Assembly: GCA_902773055.1 (NCBI GenBank)
Contig: CACYCZ010000016.1
Location: forward strand, 1-64,000
From: an uncultured Bacteroidales bacterium
GTDB lineage: Bacteria; Bacteroidota; Bacteroidia; Bacteroidales; Bacteroidaceae
Length of the DNA: 64,000 bases
Direction: 5' to 3'
The notes under the pieces are model-generated. The model did no database searches, was not told the origin of the DNA, and saw nothing but the letters and a program-made list of their open reading frames with translations. Both the position numbers and the translations under genes were made by a program. Positions 34,937-44,386 of this stretch are shown piece by piece; position 1 is the stretch's first letter; each line of letters begins with the position of its first letter.

Positions 34937-35947
34937 ATGAATATCGCTATTGTTGGTGCCAGTGGTGCCGTAGGTCAAGAATTTCTCCGTATTCTTGCAG
35001 AACGTAATTTCCCAATTGACAACCTTTACTTGTTTGGTTCCCCAAGAAGTGCAGGAAAGAATTACACTTTCAGAGGTAAGGAATATACCGTCAAATTGCT
35101 TCAGCACAACGATGACTTCAAGAATATAGATATCGCTTTCACTTCCGCAGGAGCAGGCACATCCAAAGAATTTGCCTCTGACATTACCAAATACGGTACA
35201 GTCATGATAGATAATTCCAGCGCATTCCGCATGGATGATGACGTCCCCTTAGTTGTGCCCGAATGTAATCCCGAGGATGCTCTCAACCGCCCACGCGGCA
35301 TTATTGCAAACCCCAACTGCACAACCATCATCATGCTGGTTGCCCTCGTAGAGATAGAACGCCTCAGTCATATCAAGCGAATACACGTATCTACCTATCA
35401 AGCTGCGAGCGGTGCCGGTGCTGTAGCCATGGCTGAATTAGAGCAACAATACCGTGAAGTGCTCAACAACCAACCTGTCACGGTGAAGAAATTTCCATAC
35501 CAATTAGCCATGAACATGATTCCGCAGATTGATGTCTTCACAGAAAATGACTACACCAAGGAAGAAATGAAGATGTTCAACGAAACCCAGAAGATCATGC
35601 ACAGCGACGTACGCACCAGTGCCACCTGTGTCCGTGTTCCGTCCCTGCGCTCTCATTCCGAAAGCATTTGGGTAGAAACAGAAAGCCCCCTGACCGTTGA
35701 AGAAGTCCGTCAGGCTCTCTCCCGTGGCAAGGGCGTGCAAGTGCAGGATGATCCCAAGAATGCCATCTATCCCATGCCGCTCTTTGTCGCTGACAAAGAT
35801 GACGTTTTTGTCGGCCGCATCCGCAAAGACCTTGCCAACGAAAACGGCATAACCCTATGGGCTGTCGGAGACCAAATCAGGAAAGGAGCAGCATTGAATG
35901 CCATTCAAATCGCTGAATATCTCATCAGCACAAAAAATATCAAATAA
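34937..35947 (+). CDS. asd: aspartate-semialdehyde dehydrogenase
   Basis: The protein of 336 residues catalyses NADPH-dependent formation of aspartate semialdehyde for lysine/diaminopimelate, methionine and threonine synthesis. It has the nucleotide loop GASGAVG (7-13), catalytic Cys128 in ANPNCTT, and the SHSES block. It is a single gene with a TAATTTTG element at 34896-34903. Confidence 0.96.
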   Translation: MNIAIVGASGAVGQEFLRILAERNFPIDNLYLFGSPRSAGKNYTFRGKEYTVKLLQHNDDFKNIDIAFTSAGAGTSKEFASDITKYGTVMIDNSSAFRMDDDVPLVVPECNPEDALNRPRGIIANPNCTTIIMLVALVEIERLSHIKRIHVSTYQAASGAGAVAMAELEQQYREVLNNQPVTVKKFPYQLAMNMIPQIDVFTENDYTKEEMKMFNETQKIMHSDVRTSATCVRVPSLRSHSESIWVETESPLTVEEVRQALSRGKGVQVQDDPKNAIYPMPLFVADKDDVFVGRIRKDLANENGITLWAVGDQIRKGAALNAIQIAEYLISTKNIK

Positions 35948-36016
35948 ATTTCTGTATTCTGAATTAACAGGCGAAACATCTCGCGTTTTCGTCCTGCTTT
36001 TCAAAAGCAGAATCAC

Positions 36017-36064
36017 TAAAGAGCGGAGAGCAGACTATCTATGTAGTCTGCTCTCCGCTCTTTA
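36017..36064. terminator. bidirectional hairpin between asd and the CYTH gene
   Basis: A perfect 21-bp stem (36017-36037 with 36044-36064) with a 6-nt loop lies between convergent genes and ends 1 bp before the CYTH stop codon. Confidence 0.85.
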
Positions 36065-36065
36065 G

Positions 36066-36533
36066 TTACCACTTTGTATAGGGATACTCTCTTAAATGGG
36101 AATTATAGTAACGCTTGTCTCCTGTTACCTCTTTACCAAGGAAGGGCGGAATGGGTATGATTTCATCGGGTGCCCCCAATTCAACCTCACAGATAACCAG
36201 TCCTTCATTATCGGCATGAAATTCATCTACCTCAAATATATATCCCTTATACGGCACCAAGTAGCGGTCCTTATCAATCACTCCCGGTTCACAGAACCCT
36301 ATCATCTCTTGTCCATCTTCAAGACTGACCTCCGTTTCCCATTCAAAGCGTGACATACCATCTGCTGATGCAGGTCCCTTGATAGTGACATAGGCTTTTT
36401 CATTACGGATACGAATCCTCACTGATCGGCCTGAGCCTGCACAGAGATAACCTTGAACTATATGGCTCTGACTTTGAGCCAAGGACTTATATTCGCCCTT
36501 GACTAAAAATTTTCTCTCTATTTCAAGCCCCAT
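36066..36533 (-). CDS. CYTH-domain protein (triphosphate tunnel metalloenzyme)
   Basis: The protein of 155 residues begins with EIERKFLV, the ExExK signature of CYTH proteins, and has the tunnel-lining basic and acidic strands RSVRIRIRNEKAYVTIKGP, RFEWETEV and FEVDEFH. Bacterial members of this short type mostly hydrolyse inorganic triphosphate. It is last in the prfB unit, starting 3 bp after the small membrane protein gene. Confidence 0.88.
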   Translation of the reverse strand: MGLEIERKFLVKGEYKSLAQSQSHIVQGYLCAGSGRSVRIRIRNEKAYVTIKGPASADGMSRFEWETEVSLEDGQEMIGFCEPGVIDKDRYLVPYKGYIFEVDEFHADNEGLVICEVELGAPDEIIPIPPFLGKEVTGDKRYYNSHLREYPYTKW

Positions 36534-36536
36534 CTA

Positions 36537-36674
36537 TTAGTTCATTGCAAAAACAACCAAGAAAGCAATGGCAATAAGTATCAAGGAGATAAATATTCCC
36601 TCAATGATTCTGTTAGCCTGTTTCTGCTGTTTTTTTTCGTATTTTTTCATACGAACTTTACTCTTTTCGCTCAT
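36537..36674 (-). CDS. small single-pass membrane protein, 45 residues
   Basis: A short frame lies between prfB and the CYTH gene. It opens with MSEKSKVRMKKYEKKQQK, a strongly basic cytoplasmic part, then a clear membrane helix (about residues 24-44: IIEGIFISLILIAIAFLVVF) and ends MN. The 15-bp gap from prfB upstream and 3-bp gap to the CYTH gene downstream leave almost no unused sequence, which supports a real gene. Function unknown. Confidence 0.7.
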   Translation of the reverse strand: MSEKSKVRMKKYEKKQQKQANRIIEGIFISLILIAIAFLVVFAMN

Positions 36675-36689
36675 AGTGTTTTTAATTTA

Positions 36690-37811
36690 TTAATTATTAT
36701 GTTTTACATTTCCAAATTCCATGAGATAAGCCTTGATAAAGCCGTCAAGTTTACCGTCCATCACTCCATTGACGTCACTTGTTTGGTAACCTGTGCGATG
36801 ATCTTTTACCCGGCGGTCATCAAAGACATAGCTTCTGATCTGGCTTCCCCATTCTATCTTTTTCTTTCCAGCCTCAATTTCTGCCTGCTTTGCCTTGCGG
36901 CGCTGGAGTTCGCGGTCATACAATTGTGAACGCAACAGACGCATTGCATTCTCTCTGTTCTCCAACTGCTTGCGGCTCTCCGTATTTTCTATCAGTATTT
37001 CTTCTTCCTCTCCTGTTTCCGGATCCACATACTGATAGCGAAGTCTGACGCCTGTCTCAACCTTATTGACATTCTGTCCGCCTGCCCCAGAGCTGCGGAA
37101 CGTATCCCAACTTATTTTCGAAGGATCAACTTCCACCTCAATTGTGTCGTCTACCAAGGGGGTAACAAAGACACTGGCAAAGGAAGTCATACGCTTTCCC
37201 TGAGCATTAAACGGTGAAACCCTGACCAAACGATGTACTCCACTTTCGGATTTGAGATAACCATAGGCACTGTCGCCCTCCACCTCAATTGTCACAGTCT
37301 TTATTCCTGCTTCATCACCGTCCTGATAGTTGCTGATACGTGTTTTATAACCATGCTCCTCTGCATAGCGGAGATACATCCTCATCAGCATTGAGGCCCA
37401 ATCCTGACTTTCTGTCCCCCCTGCACCGGAATTAATTTTCAGGACACAATCCATCACATCCTCTTCTTCCTGGAGCATATTCCTGAGTTCTATCTTTTCA
37501 AGGGCTTCTATCGTCTTGGCATAATTCTGGTCAACTTCATCTTCAGAAACGAGTTCTTCCTTGAAATATTCAAAGGCCAAAGCCGTTTCATCTGCCATTG
37601 ACTTAATCTCATTATATCCGTCTATCCATTTCTGCAAATCCTTAACCTTGCGCATCTGCTCTTCTGCAGCTTTAGGATTATCCCAGAAATCGGGTGTCTG
37701 AGTCCGGATTTCCTCTTCACGCAGCTGCATGATTTTACCTTCTATATTCAGATATTGGTTAAGCTTCTCAACGCGATCGGTTATTTCTTTCAATTGATCT
37801 GCTGTTATCAT
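36690..37811 (-). CDS. prfB: peptide chain release factor 2
   Basis: The protein of 373 residues recognises UGA/UAA stops. The stop-recognition tripeptide SPF is at 199-201 and the catalytic GGQ at 244-246 (SSGAGGQNVNK). The frame is continuous through the position where many bacteria have the +1 programmed frameshift (NQYLNIEGK aligns with the E. coli shift site), so no frameshift control is present. Confidence 0.97.
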   Translation of the reverse strand: MITADQLKEITDRVEKLNQYLNIEGKIMQLREEEIRTQTPDFWDNPKAAEEQMRKVKDLQKWIDGYNEIKSMADETALAFEYFKEELVSEDEVDQNYAKTIEALEKIELRNMLQEEEDVMDCVLKINSGAGGTESQDWASMLMRMYLRYAEEHGYKTRISNYQDGDEAGIKTVTIEVEGDSAYGYLKSESGVHRLVRVSPFNAQGKRMTSFASVFVTPLVDDTIEVEVDPSKISWDTFRSSGAGGQNVNKVETGVRLRYQYVDPETGEEEEILIENTESRKQLENRENAMRLLRSQLYDRELQRRKAKQAEIEAGKKKIEWGSQIRSYVFDDRRVKDHRTGYQTSDVNGVMDGKLDGFIKAYLMEFGNVKHNN

Positions 37812-37881
37812 TCTGTTCTCTGATTACTGTTTGTAAAATTAATAATTTTTTCTTAACGGCAAGTCCTTTTATCCTCATAAC

Positions 37882-39348
37882 TTATCTGGCCAGCCATGAC
37901 TCAGGGTTCAGTGTCGCCGTTTCCTTTCTTAACTGGAAATGCAAAGTGCATCGTCCGGATGCGTCACGGGCAACAGTTCCCAACACCGTCCGCGCCTCAA
38001 CATGCTGTCCATGCGTCACTGCGGCTGATGCAAGATTACAATAAACAGATATATAGCTGCCGTGACGTACGAGCACGTTGACAAGACCTCCAAGGGAGAA
38101 CACCGCACTCACTTCGCCTGGGAAGACACAACGCGCCTTTGCCCCGGGCTGGCCGGTAATATTAATACCTTTATTATTAAACTGGACTCCTTTCATGCCC
38201 GTCATGGTATAATTGCCGTAATGGGCTGAGATAATATAGCTTCCTGTTATCGGCATAGGCAAACGGCCTTTGTTTGAAGAAAAATTCTTCGAAAGGGTGT
38301 ATTCCCTGCTGCTGCTCCGCCATTGAGGCATAGGGGCAGCACTTGTTCCCTGGCTCCGGGAGGTTCCACTGCTACCCTTCAATCCGGCTGCTGTTGACGC
38401 CGAACCCGATTTTGATGAAGCCATTGCTTTTCTCTCGGCTTCAATACGTGCCCGTTCCTCTGCCTCGCGACGTTTACGCTCCTGCTCTATGGCCAGCTTG
38501 ACATAATAGTCTATCTTAGCATCCAGTGCAGCCATTTCCTTTCGGTTGGCTGCTATGACATTGCGTATCTCACGCTGTTTCTTTTGCAGTGAGTTGACCT
38601 TCTTCTTGCGTTCATCCTGCTGCTGGGCCAGCTTTTCATGTTCTACTTTCTGAACACTCAGCATCTGGTTTTTGCCATCCTTCGTTTGCTGCAGCTGTGC
38701 CTTCACCTCATCAACCTGTTTCTGCTTCTTCTTAATCAGCTCACCTTGTTTCTGCTGATATTTCCCATATTCCTTCACCAGCCGGTATCTTCTGAACATT
38801 TGGGAAAAATTGTCAGCCGATAATATAAACAGCAGTTTATTTTCCTGATGATTATTTTTATACAGGTAAACCATTGACTTGCGGAATTTCTGCCTTCTGT
38901 CTTCAAGCTGTTCCGACAATTTGTTGTACTCTCGCGTCAAGACATTAATCTGGTGGGACAGAGAATCCAATTGACCTTGTATTTCATTCATATACTTCTG
39001 CTGCTTGTCGATTTTCCCATTCAGCAGAGCCAAATCATTCAGTTGACGTTTCACATCTTTATCTGTCGTCGCCAGCTGATTCTGATTCCTGACCAATTCC
39101 TTTTGGAGTGTACTGCGACGGGTTTTCAGTGAGGAAATTGTCTCCTTCGGCTTAACCGGTGTCTTCTTCTGGGTCACTTTCTTGGATACCGTCTTCTTCG
39201 ACACCGATGTTTTTTTTGTCGGCACAGACTTTTTACGGGAAGTCGTGACCGATGTCTTTGCCTTCGCCGCAGTTTTTTTCGTCTGCTGCGCCGTAACCGA
39301 TGTCATGGCCAACAGACCGGATATTAATATCAGGACGATTTGTTTCAT
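37882..39348 (-). CDS. envC: EnvC-like murein hydrolase activator with degenerate M23 domain
   Basis: The protein of 488 residues has a signal peptide, a Lys/Thr-rich linker (about 25-70), a long coiled coil (about 70-310) and a C-terminal LytM/M23 domain (about 365-488). The zinc ligands are lost: the first motif reads NNKGINI where H-x3-D is usual, and the last reads LHFQLRK without the H-x-H pair. It is therefore probably an activator of amidases in cell separation, like E. coli EnvC, not an enzyme. It is last in the dut-TPR-DUF4292-envC unit. Confidence 0.9.
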   Translation of the reverse strand: MKQIVLILISGLLAMTSVTAQQTKKTAAKAKTSVTTSRKKSVPTKKTSVSKKTVSKKVTQKKTPVKPKETISSLKTRRSTLQKELVRNQNQLATTDKDVKRQLNDLALLNGKIDKQQKYMNEIQGQLDSLSHQINVLTREYNKLSEQLEDRRQKFRKSMVYLYKNNHQENKLLFILSADNFSQMFRRYRLVKEYGKYQQKQGELIKKKQKQVDEVKAQLQQTKDGKNQMLSVQKVEHEKLAQQQDERKKKVNSLQKKQREIRNVIAANRKEMAALDAKIDYYVKLAIEQERKRREAEERARIEAERKAMASSKSGSASTAAGLKGSSGTSRSQGTSAAPMPQWRSSSREYTLSKNFSSNKGRLPMPITGSYIISAHYGNYTMTGMKGVQFNNKGINITGQPGAKARCVFPGEVSAVFSLGGLVNVLVRHGSYISVYCNLASAAVTHGQHVEARTVLGTVARDASGRCTLHFQLRKETATLNPESWLAR

Positions 39349-39361
39349 ACCTTGGCTCTCC

Positions 39362-40201
39362 CTACGGTGTCATCAATTTACGCAGGATACCTCTGGCATC
39401 CGCCTGCTTGTACTTTGAACTGACTTCCGTTCTCGTTGCCCAGCCTGTCTTGTTATTCACATCGCTCAACGACAGTACCAATTGTATCTTAGTTCCTTCA
39501 CCGTTAAAGTTCAGGTCTATGACTGAAGGAAACTGCTTTCCACCGAGTTTAGCATAGTCGGCATATTTACAGATAAACTCATCGGTCTTCGTCAAATCCT
39601 TGGGCGATATTTTTGTACGGTTTAGCAGGCTTGTCTGCGTATTGACCAGGAAATCATACTCCAGGCGCGGTTCTGTGCCCAGGCTCAACAAAGTATGATC
39701 ACCTGCAGAGGACATCGTGAATCTTTCAAGATGTTCTGCAGGATTTCTAGTCCCCGGAACAAACAATTCCCCCCAGAATATGGCCTGAAGGGCATTGAAG
39801 TCAATATTTGTCTTGTTCAGGAAATCCACCTGGCTATATGGCACTCTTACATACTGCTTGTGATACCTATCTATTATCAGGACTTCATCGGTCATGAACT
39901 CCATTCTGCCCAACTCAAACCCCAACATGCTCAACGACAATTGGATGACATCGTCGCGCATCATCCGCAAGTTGCCGTTCACTGTCACATTCTTTCCGTC
40001 GGCTACTGCCTTGACCTTGACTTTTGCCGTCACAGCTCTTTCTGTCTGTGCATTCTTCAGCACTTTTTTGCCGTAATCCACTACGGCAGCAGACTGCACT
40101 GAAGGTGAATCTTTCTTCAAGTTCTTAGTTCCACCGCAGGAGAAAACCAGCAGTAACGACGACAGTATCAATCCTCTTCCAAGAATCCTCGTTATTTTCA
40201 T
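39362..40201 (-). CDS. DUF4292 lipoprotein
   Basis: The protein of 279 residues has a lipoprotein signal (LLVFSC, Cys22) followed by a mostly beta domain (VTVNGNLRMMRDDVIQLSLSMLGFELGRMEFMTDEVLIIDRYHKQYVRV). It matches the DUF4292 family of Bacteroidetes, whose fold resembles lipoprotein-carrier proteins of the LolA/LolB type; a role in lipoprotein handling is inference. It overlaps the TPR gene by 4 bp. Confidence 0.8.
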   Translation of the reverse strand: MKITRILGRGLILSSLLLVFSCGGTKNLKKDSPSVQSAAVVDYGKKVLKNAQTERAVTAKVKVKAVADGKNVTVNGNLRMMRDDVIQLSLSMLGFELGRMEFMTDEVLIIDRYHKQYVRVPYSQVDFLNKTNIDFNALQAIFWGELFVPGTRNPAEHLERFTMSSAGDHTLLSLGTEPRLEYDFLVNTQTSLLNRTKISPKDLTKTDEFICKYADYAKLGGKQFPSVIDLNFNGEGTKIQLVLSLSDVNNKTGWATRTEVSSKYKQADARGILRKLMTP

Positions 40202-41946
40202 TGCCTGATATATTTTTGTTGTTTCAATTTTCTTTCCAAGGTTGTTGATTCGCTTTTGAGTTCCATGGCTTTTTTCCAGGCCTTGAGCGCCTCATCCTTC
40301 AATCCCAATTGAGAATAGATGTCACCGGCATGCTCGTAGACGCTGGCATCCGTCTTGTTCCCCTTGAGATTCTTTATTGCTTTTTCAATGTAAATGCGTG
40401 CATTATCATAATCATGGGTGACAAAGTACACCCATGCATATGTATCCAGAAACGTTGCTTCATCGGGAGCATATTTTACAGCCAGCGAGGCCATTTTCAT
40501 AGCCTTGTCCAGATGTTCTTCGCCCAACGACAGATAATAGGCATAGTTATTCAGTGTTGAAACATTACTGGGATTATATACCAGCGAAGAATCATACATG
40601 GCATAGCTCTCCTCTTTCCGCTCCATTTCATGCAACAGGTCTGCATAGGCTGAAAAATAGTCTGAAATGGTTTCCCGCTCGCTGGTATTGTTGACATAGG
40701 GACGACCACCTTCAAAGAATTCCAGAGCCTTTTCCTTTTCACCTAATATCATACTGGAATTTCCTCCGAGGATGTACAGCAGTATCTGCGTCTTGTCATA
40801 CTTCAGTCCCTCTGCCGCCGATGCCACTGCCTCTTTGTACTGCTGTTTCTGAAACAGGCTCCATACCTCTCTCAGCCTGGACTGTTTGTCAGAGGGGTCA
40901 ATCTCGAGCATTTTGTGCATCACAGGTGCATACAGCGAATCGGGGGCTTTCTTTTGGGCAAGATAGGAAACATACAGGTTCATCAGTCCGGCTTCCTCCA
41001 TCGGCTGGTTCAGCAGTTCGCCAAACAGGCTGTCAGCCCTGTAGCCATCGGCTCCCCTGTTGGCATTAATATAGTTGCCCATAAACTGCACACGAGTCTC
41101 CATATCCTGTTTGGGGTTCATGATAACCTCTTCAACTTTTTTCAGCAAGGAATCCTTCCTTCCTGTCTGTTGGTAATAACGTACCAGGAACAACTGGGCA
41201 TAACCGTTTTCCGGTGACTGTTTCATTATTTTCTGATTCTCAGCCAAAGCCTTCAGTGTATCTCCCATATACAGATATGATTCGGCGCGCAGCACGGGAT
41301 AGTAGTCACTCTGAGGATAATTCATGCACAATGTGTCTGCAAGGCCCAATGCCTCCTGATAACGGCCCAGACGACTCAATGCCCTGTATTTCGCCATCGA
41401 CACCGATTCGTCGCCACCTTCCTCACTCTCCCAACGCTGAAGCGTGTACAACAGCAGACTGTCCTTGTTCTGCCGCTCGTAGATTGTTGCCAGGAACGAA
41501 AAGGCATTATATCGCAACACCCTGTCCCTTGTCAGTTCATTCAGCAAGGGTACCGCCTCGTCCAGCTTGCCGACAGTCAGTTTATGCCTGGCCAATTCCC
41601 ACCGATATTGATTATTGGCAGAATCCAGCCTGAGAGCCTCCTGAAACAGGGAATCGACATCATCCTCAGAGAACAGGGGATTCTGCGCCCGCAGCTGTGC
41701 CAGCTCGAAGACTGCCTCCGATGCCTGCGGACAATACTTCAGTGCATGCTCCAGCAATTCGTATTCGGCAGCATGGTTGCCCATCGCCTTCTGGCATATT
41801 GCCTCCAGATAGCATTTGTTATATTTACGGATATTTGTCTCCTGCCCACTGACCGACACTTTCCTCCCTGCTGCCCCATTGACGGCAAGGAAGATAAGAC
41901 ACCAGCCAACACACCACGCACGCAAATATCGTTTCATCGGCAACAT
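40198..41946 (-). CDS. exported tetratricopeptide-repeat protein
   Basis: The protein of 582 residues has a signal sequence and about ten TPR units, for example YNKCYLEAICQKAMGNHAAEYELLEHALKYCP and VSTLNNYAYYLSLGEEHLDKAMKMASLAVKYAP. It is a periplasmic or outer-membrane scaffold. In-frame ATGs are at 41946 and 41937; either is possible. It lies between dut and the DUF4292 lipoprotein, in an order common in Bacteroidales. Confidence 0.85.
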   Translation of the reverse strand: MLPMKRYLRAWCVGWCLIFLAVNGAAGRKVSVSGQETNIRKYNKCYLEAICQKAMGNHAAEYELLEHALKYCPQASEAVFELAQLRAQNPLFSEDDVDSLFQEALRLDSANNQYRWELARHKLTVGKLDEAVPLLNELTRDRVLRYNAFSFLATIYERQNKDSLLLYTLQRWESEEGGDESVSMAKYRALSRLGRYQEALGLADTLCMNYPQSDYYPVLRAESYLYMGDTLKALAENQKIMKQSPENGYAQLFLVRYYQQTGRKDSLLKKVEEVIMNPKQDMETRVQFMGNYINANRGADGYRADSLFGELLNQPMEEAGLMNLYVSYLAQKKAPDSLYAPVMHKMLEIDPSDKQSRLREVWSLFQKQQYKEAVASAAEGLKYDKTQILLYILGGNSSMILGEKEKALEFFEGGRPYVNNTSERETISDYFSAYADLLHEMERKEESYAMYDSSLVYNPSNVSTLNNYAYYLSLGEEHLDKAMKMASLAVKYAPDEATFLDTYAWVYFVTHDYDNARIYIEKAIKNLKGNKTDASVYEHAGDIYSQLGLKDEALKAWKKAMELKSESTTLERKLKQQKYIRQ

Positions 41947-41955
41947 CGTTGCATT

Positions 41956-42393
41956 TCAGTTTTTCACCCCTGTATGCCCGAAGCCCCCTGCGCCACGTTC
42001 AGTTTCATCCAGAACTTCCACAGGGACCCATTCTGCCTGTTCATAGCGGGCTATGACCATCTGAGCAATACGGTCACCATCTTGTATCTCAAAAGGTTCG
42101 CTACTCAGATTAATCATGATGACGCCTATCTCACCGCGATAGTCTGCATCTATCGTGCCAGGTGTATTGAGCAGGGTTATTCCTTTCTTCAATGCGAGGC
42201 CGGACCGGGGACGTATCTGCGCCTCAAGCCCGGCGGGCAAGGCAATATACAAACCTGTCGGTATCAGGCGACGCTCCATCGGCTGCAACACCACCGGTGC
42301 ATCAATCGATGCCCTTAAATCCATTCCGGCACTTTGAACCGTAGCATATGCCGGCAAAGCATGATGAGAACGGTTGATAATCTTAATTTCCAT
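41956..42393 (-). CDS. dut: dUTP diphosphatase
   Basis: The protein of 145 residues has the five trimeric dUTPase motifs, including [38 protein letters not shown] and the C-terminal [10 protein letters not shown]. It removes dUTP and supplies dUMP. The ATG at 42393 gives the usual family start (MEIKIINRS); the frame is open 8 codons further upstream. Confidence 0.96.
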   Translation of the reverse strand: MEIKIINRSHHALPAYATVQSAGMDLRASIDAPVVLQPMERRLIPTGLYIALPAGLEAQIRPRSGLALKKGITLLNTPGTIDADYRGEIGVIMINLSSEPFEIQDGDRIAQMVIARYEQAEWVPVEVLDETERGAGGFGHTGVKN

Positions 42394-42968
42394 CTTCAGT
42401 ATTCTATTAATATGCAAAAATAACTAATTCTGCGTAAATCCTTCGCCCTTCCATACAATATTGTCCCAATTATTTTACGAAAAACATCGTCCGCCATAGG
42501 AATGGGCAGGACTGAAACGCAGGAATAATACCCCATTTGCAGCCCTACCCGTTTTACATTTATTAACACACCTCTCTCTATTACCTTTCCGCCCCGTCCA
42601 GAAGGGGCTGTAGGAGGGGCAAATTTTGCAGGCCTGCGCATTTTTACTGGCAGGCCTGTGCGTTGAAACTCGTAGGCCTGCCAGTGAAAACGCACAGGGC
42701 AGAGAGAAAAAACCTGCCCCAAAACAACCTTGGCAAAAATCATTTTAAGGCCGAATTTATAACTATTGTTAATCTTTATTAATATATTTTTATAAATAGC
42801 GCCGATAAACAATTCGTCCTGAACCCTTCCCTGAAACTTCCCGACAAAGACGTGCAACAGCACCGAAATTACAGGCAATAATGCCTTTTATAGCCCGGAA
42901 ACGGATAACATAACAGTTAAAATGCGTATATTTGCATTAATATCTCATATATCAGGTTCAAAAAAGAT
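42394..42968. other. divergent dut/dgt intergenic region
   Basis: This stretch of about 575 bp separates the divergent dut and dgt starts. It holds family 2 repeat copy 2 (42551-42712) and a TATATTTG promoter element for dgt (42927-42934). No gene is visible. Confidence 0.7.
42551..42712. repeat. family 2 repeat block, copy 2
   Basis: Same order as copy 1: ACATTTATT, TCCAGAAGGGG, AGGGGCAAA, three units with AGGCCT at 42630, 42652 and 42674 (22-bp spacing), CAGTGAAAACGC and GGGCAGAGAGAAAAAA. The outer parts are conserved as well as the units, so this is a dispersed element, not a chance tandem repeat. Confidence 0.85.
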
Positions 42969-44339
42969 ATGGACAAGCAACCACAGGCCATGCAATGGTC
43001 TAAACTCATATCCAGCCAACGTCTGGGTGAGCCTCACGACCGCAAAATCACGGAATTCCGGACGGTTTTCCAACGCGACTACGACCGGCTCATTTTTTCA
43101 TCACCATTCCGCCGTCTGCAAAACAAGACACAAGTATTCCCCCTTCCGGGCAGCGTCTTCGTACACAACCGACTCACTCACAGCCTTGAGGTATCGAGCG
43201 TAGGACGCTCTCTCGGCAACGACGTCGCCCGCGCCTTGACAGAACGGCATCCCGATTTGCAAGATACCAACATCAACATGCTGGGGCTCATCGTCTCGAC
43301 AGGATGTCTGGCCCACGATTTAGGCAACCCTCCGTTTGGCCATTCAGGCGAGCGCGCCATTGCAAGCTACTTCTCTCAGGGGCGCGGTGCAAAAATCAAA
43401 GACATCATCGCCGGGGAGCACCGTCAGGATCAGGCTGAAATTATCTGGAACGACATTGTCCATTTTGACGGCAACGCCAATGCCTTCCGCCTGCTGACCC
43501 ATCAGTTTGAAGGTCGTCGCAAAGGCGGATATGTCATGACCTACAGCGTCTTGGCTTCCATCGTCAAATATCCGTTCACCTCACTGATGACCAGCAAGCA
43601 GAAATTCGGGTTCTTCCATTCTGAAATAGAGTACTACAAGGAAATCGCAGAGACACTGGGCATCCCATGCATCGAAGACAACGGTTTCCGCCTGAAATAT
43701 ATGCGCCATCCCCTCGCCTACTTTGTTGAAGCCGCCGATGACATCTGCTACGAAATCATGGACATCGAAGATGCCCACAAACTGCACCTGCTCACTACGG
43801 AGCAGACCACAGAACTGTTTCTCAACTTCTTTGAGGGTTCACAACGGAAACATGTAGACGAGGCCCACCCCGACGTCTCCGACCCCAACGAGCGTGTCAT
43901 CTATCTGCGCGCATGCGTAATCAATGCTATTGAGCAGGAGTGTGTCAAAGTTTTTCTTGACCATGAAGAAGAAATAATGAACGGCACCTTTAAAGGTTCA
44001 TTGGTCGACAATATGTCACCCCTTTTCCGCGAAGCCTTTGCAAAGTGTGTCCAGATAGCCTGCAGCCAGATATACAAAGACAGGAAAGTCCTTGACGTTG
44101 AACTGGCCGGTTACAAAATCATCTACGAACTGCTGGACCTCTACACAGAAGCCATACTCTCTCAGGATAACGCCTACAGCAAGCTGCTCCTTGACGGCGT
44201 ACCCAGCCAATATCAGGTTCATGCCTCCACCGTAACCGAACGGCTGCAGGGAGTCCTGGACTACATCACGGGCATGACCGACGTCTACGCACTGGACCTC
44301 TACCGCAAAATAAACGGTCAGCTCCTGCCAAGCATATAG
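42969..44339 (+). CDS. dgt: deoxyguanosinetriphosphate triphosphohydrolase-like protein
   Basis: The protein of 456 residues is an HD-fold dNTPase that cuts dGTP, or dNTPs generally, to nucleoside and triphosphate. The metal site is built from His71 (NRLTHSLEVS), His116-Asp117 (AHDLGNPPFGHSGE) and a later Asp in EAADDICYEIMD. It is divergent from dut, so two dNTP-pool enzymes share one regulatory region. Such enzymes can restrict phage. Confidence 0.94.
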   Translation: MDKQPQAMQWSKLISSQRLGEPHDRKITEFRTVFQRDYDRLIFSSPFRRLQNKTQVFPLPGSVFVHNRLTHSLEVSSVGRSLGNDVARALTERHPDLQDTNINMLGLIVSTGCLAHDLGNPPFGHSGERAIASYFSQGRGAKIKDIIAGEHRQDQAEIIWNDIVHFDGNANAFRLLTHQFEGRRKGGYVMTYSVLASIVKYPFTSLMTSKQKFGFFHSEIEYYKEIAETLGIPCIEDNGFRLKYMRHPLAYFVEAADDICYEIMDIEDAHKLHLLTTEQTTELFLNFFEGSQRKHVDEAHPDVSDPNERVIYLRACVINAIEQECVKVFLDHEEEIMNGTFKGSLVDNMSPLFREAFAKCVQIACSQIYKDRKVLDVELAGYKIIYELLDLYTEAILSQDNAYSKLLLDGVPSQYQVHASTVTERLQGVLDYITGMTDVYALDLYRKINGQLLPSI

Positions 44340-44386
44340 GATATAAATAGTAACTTTGTCATAACAGCAAAAAAAGAATATTTACA

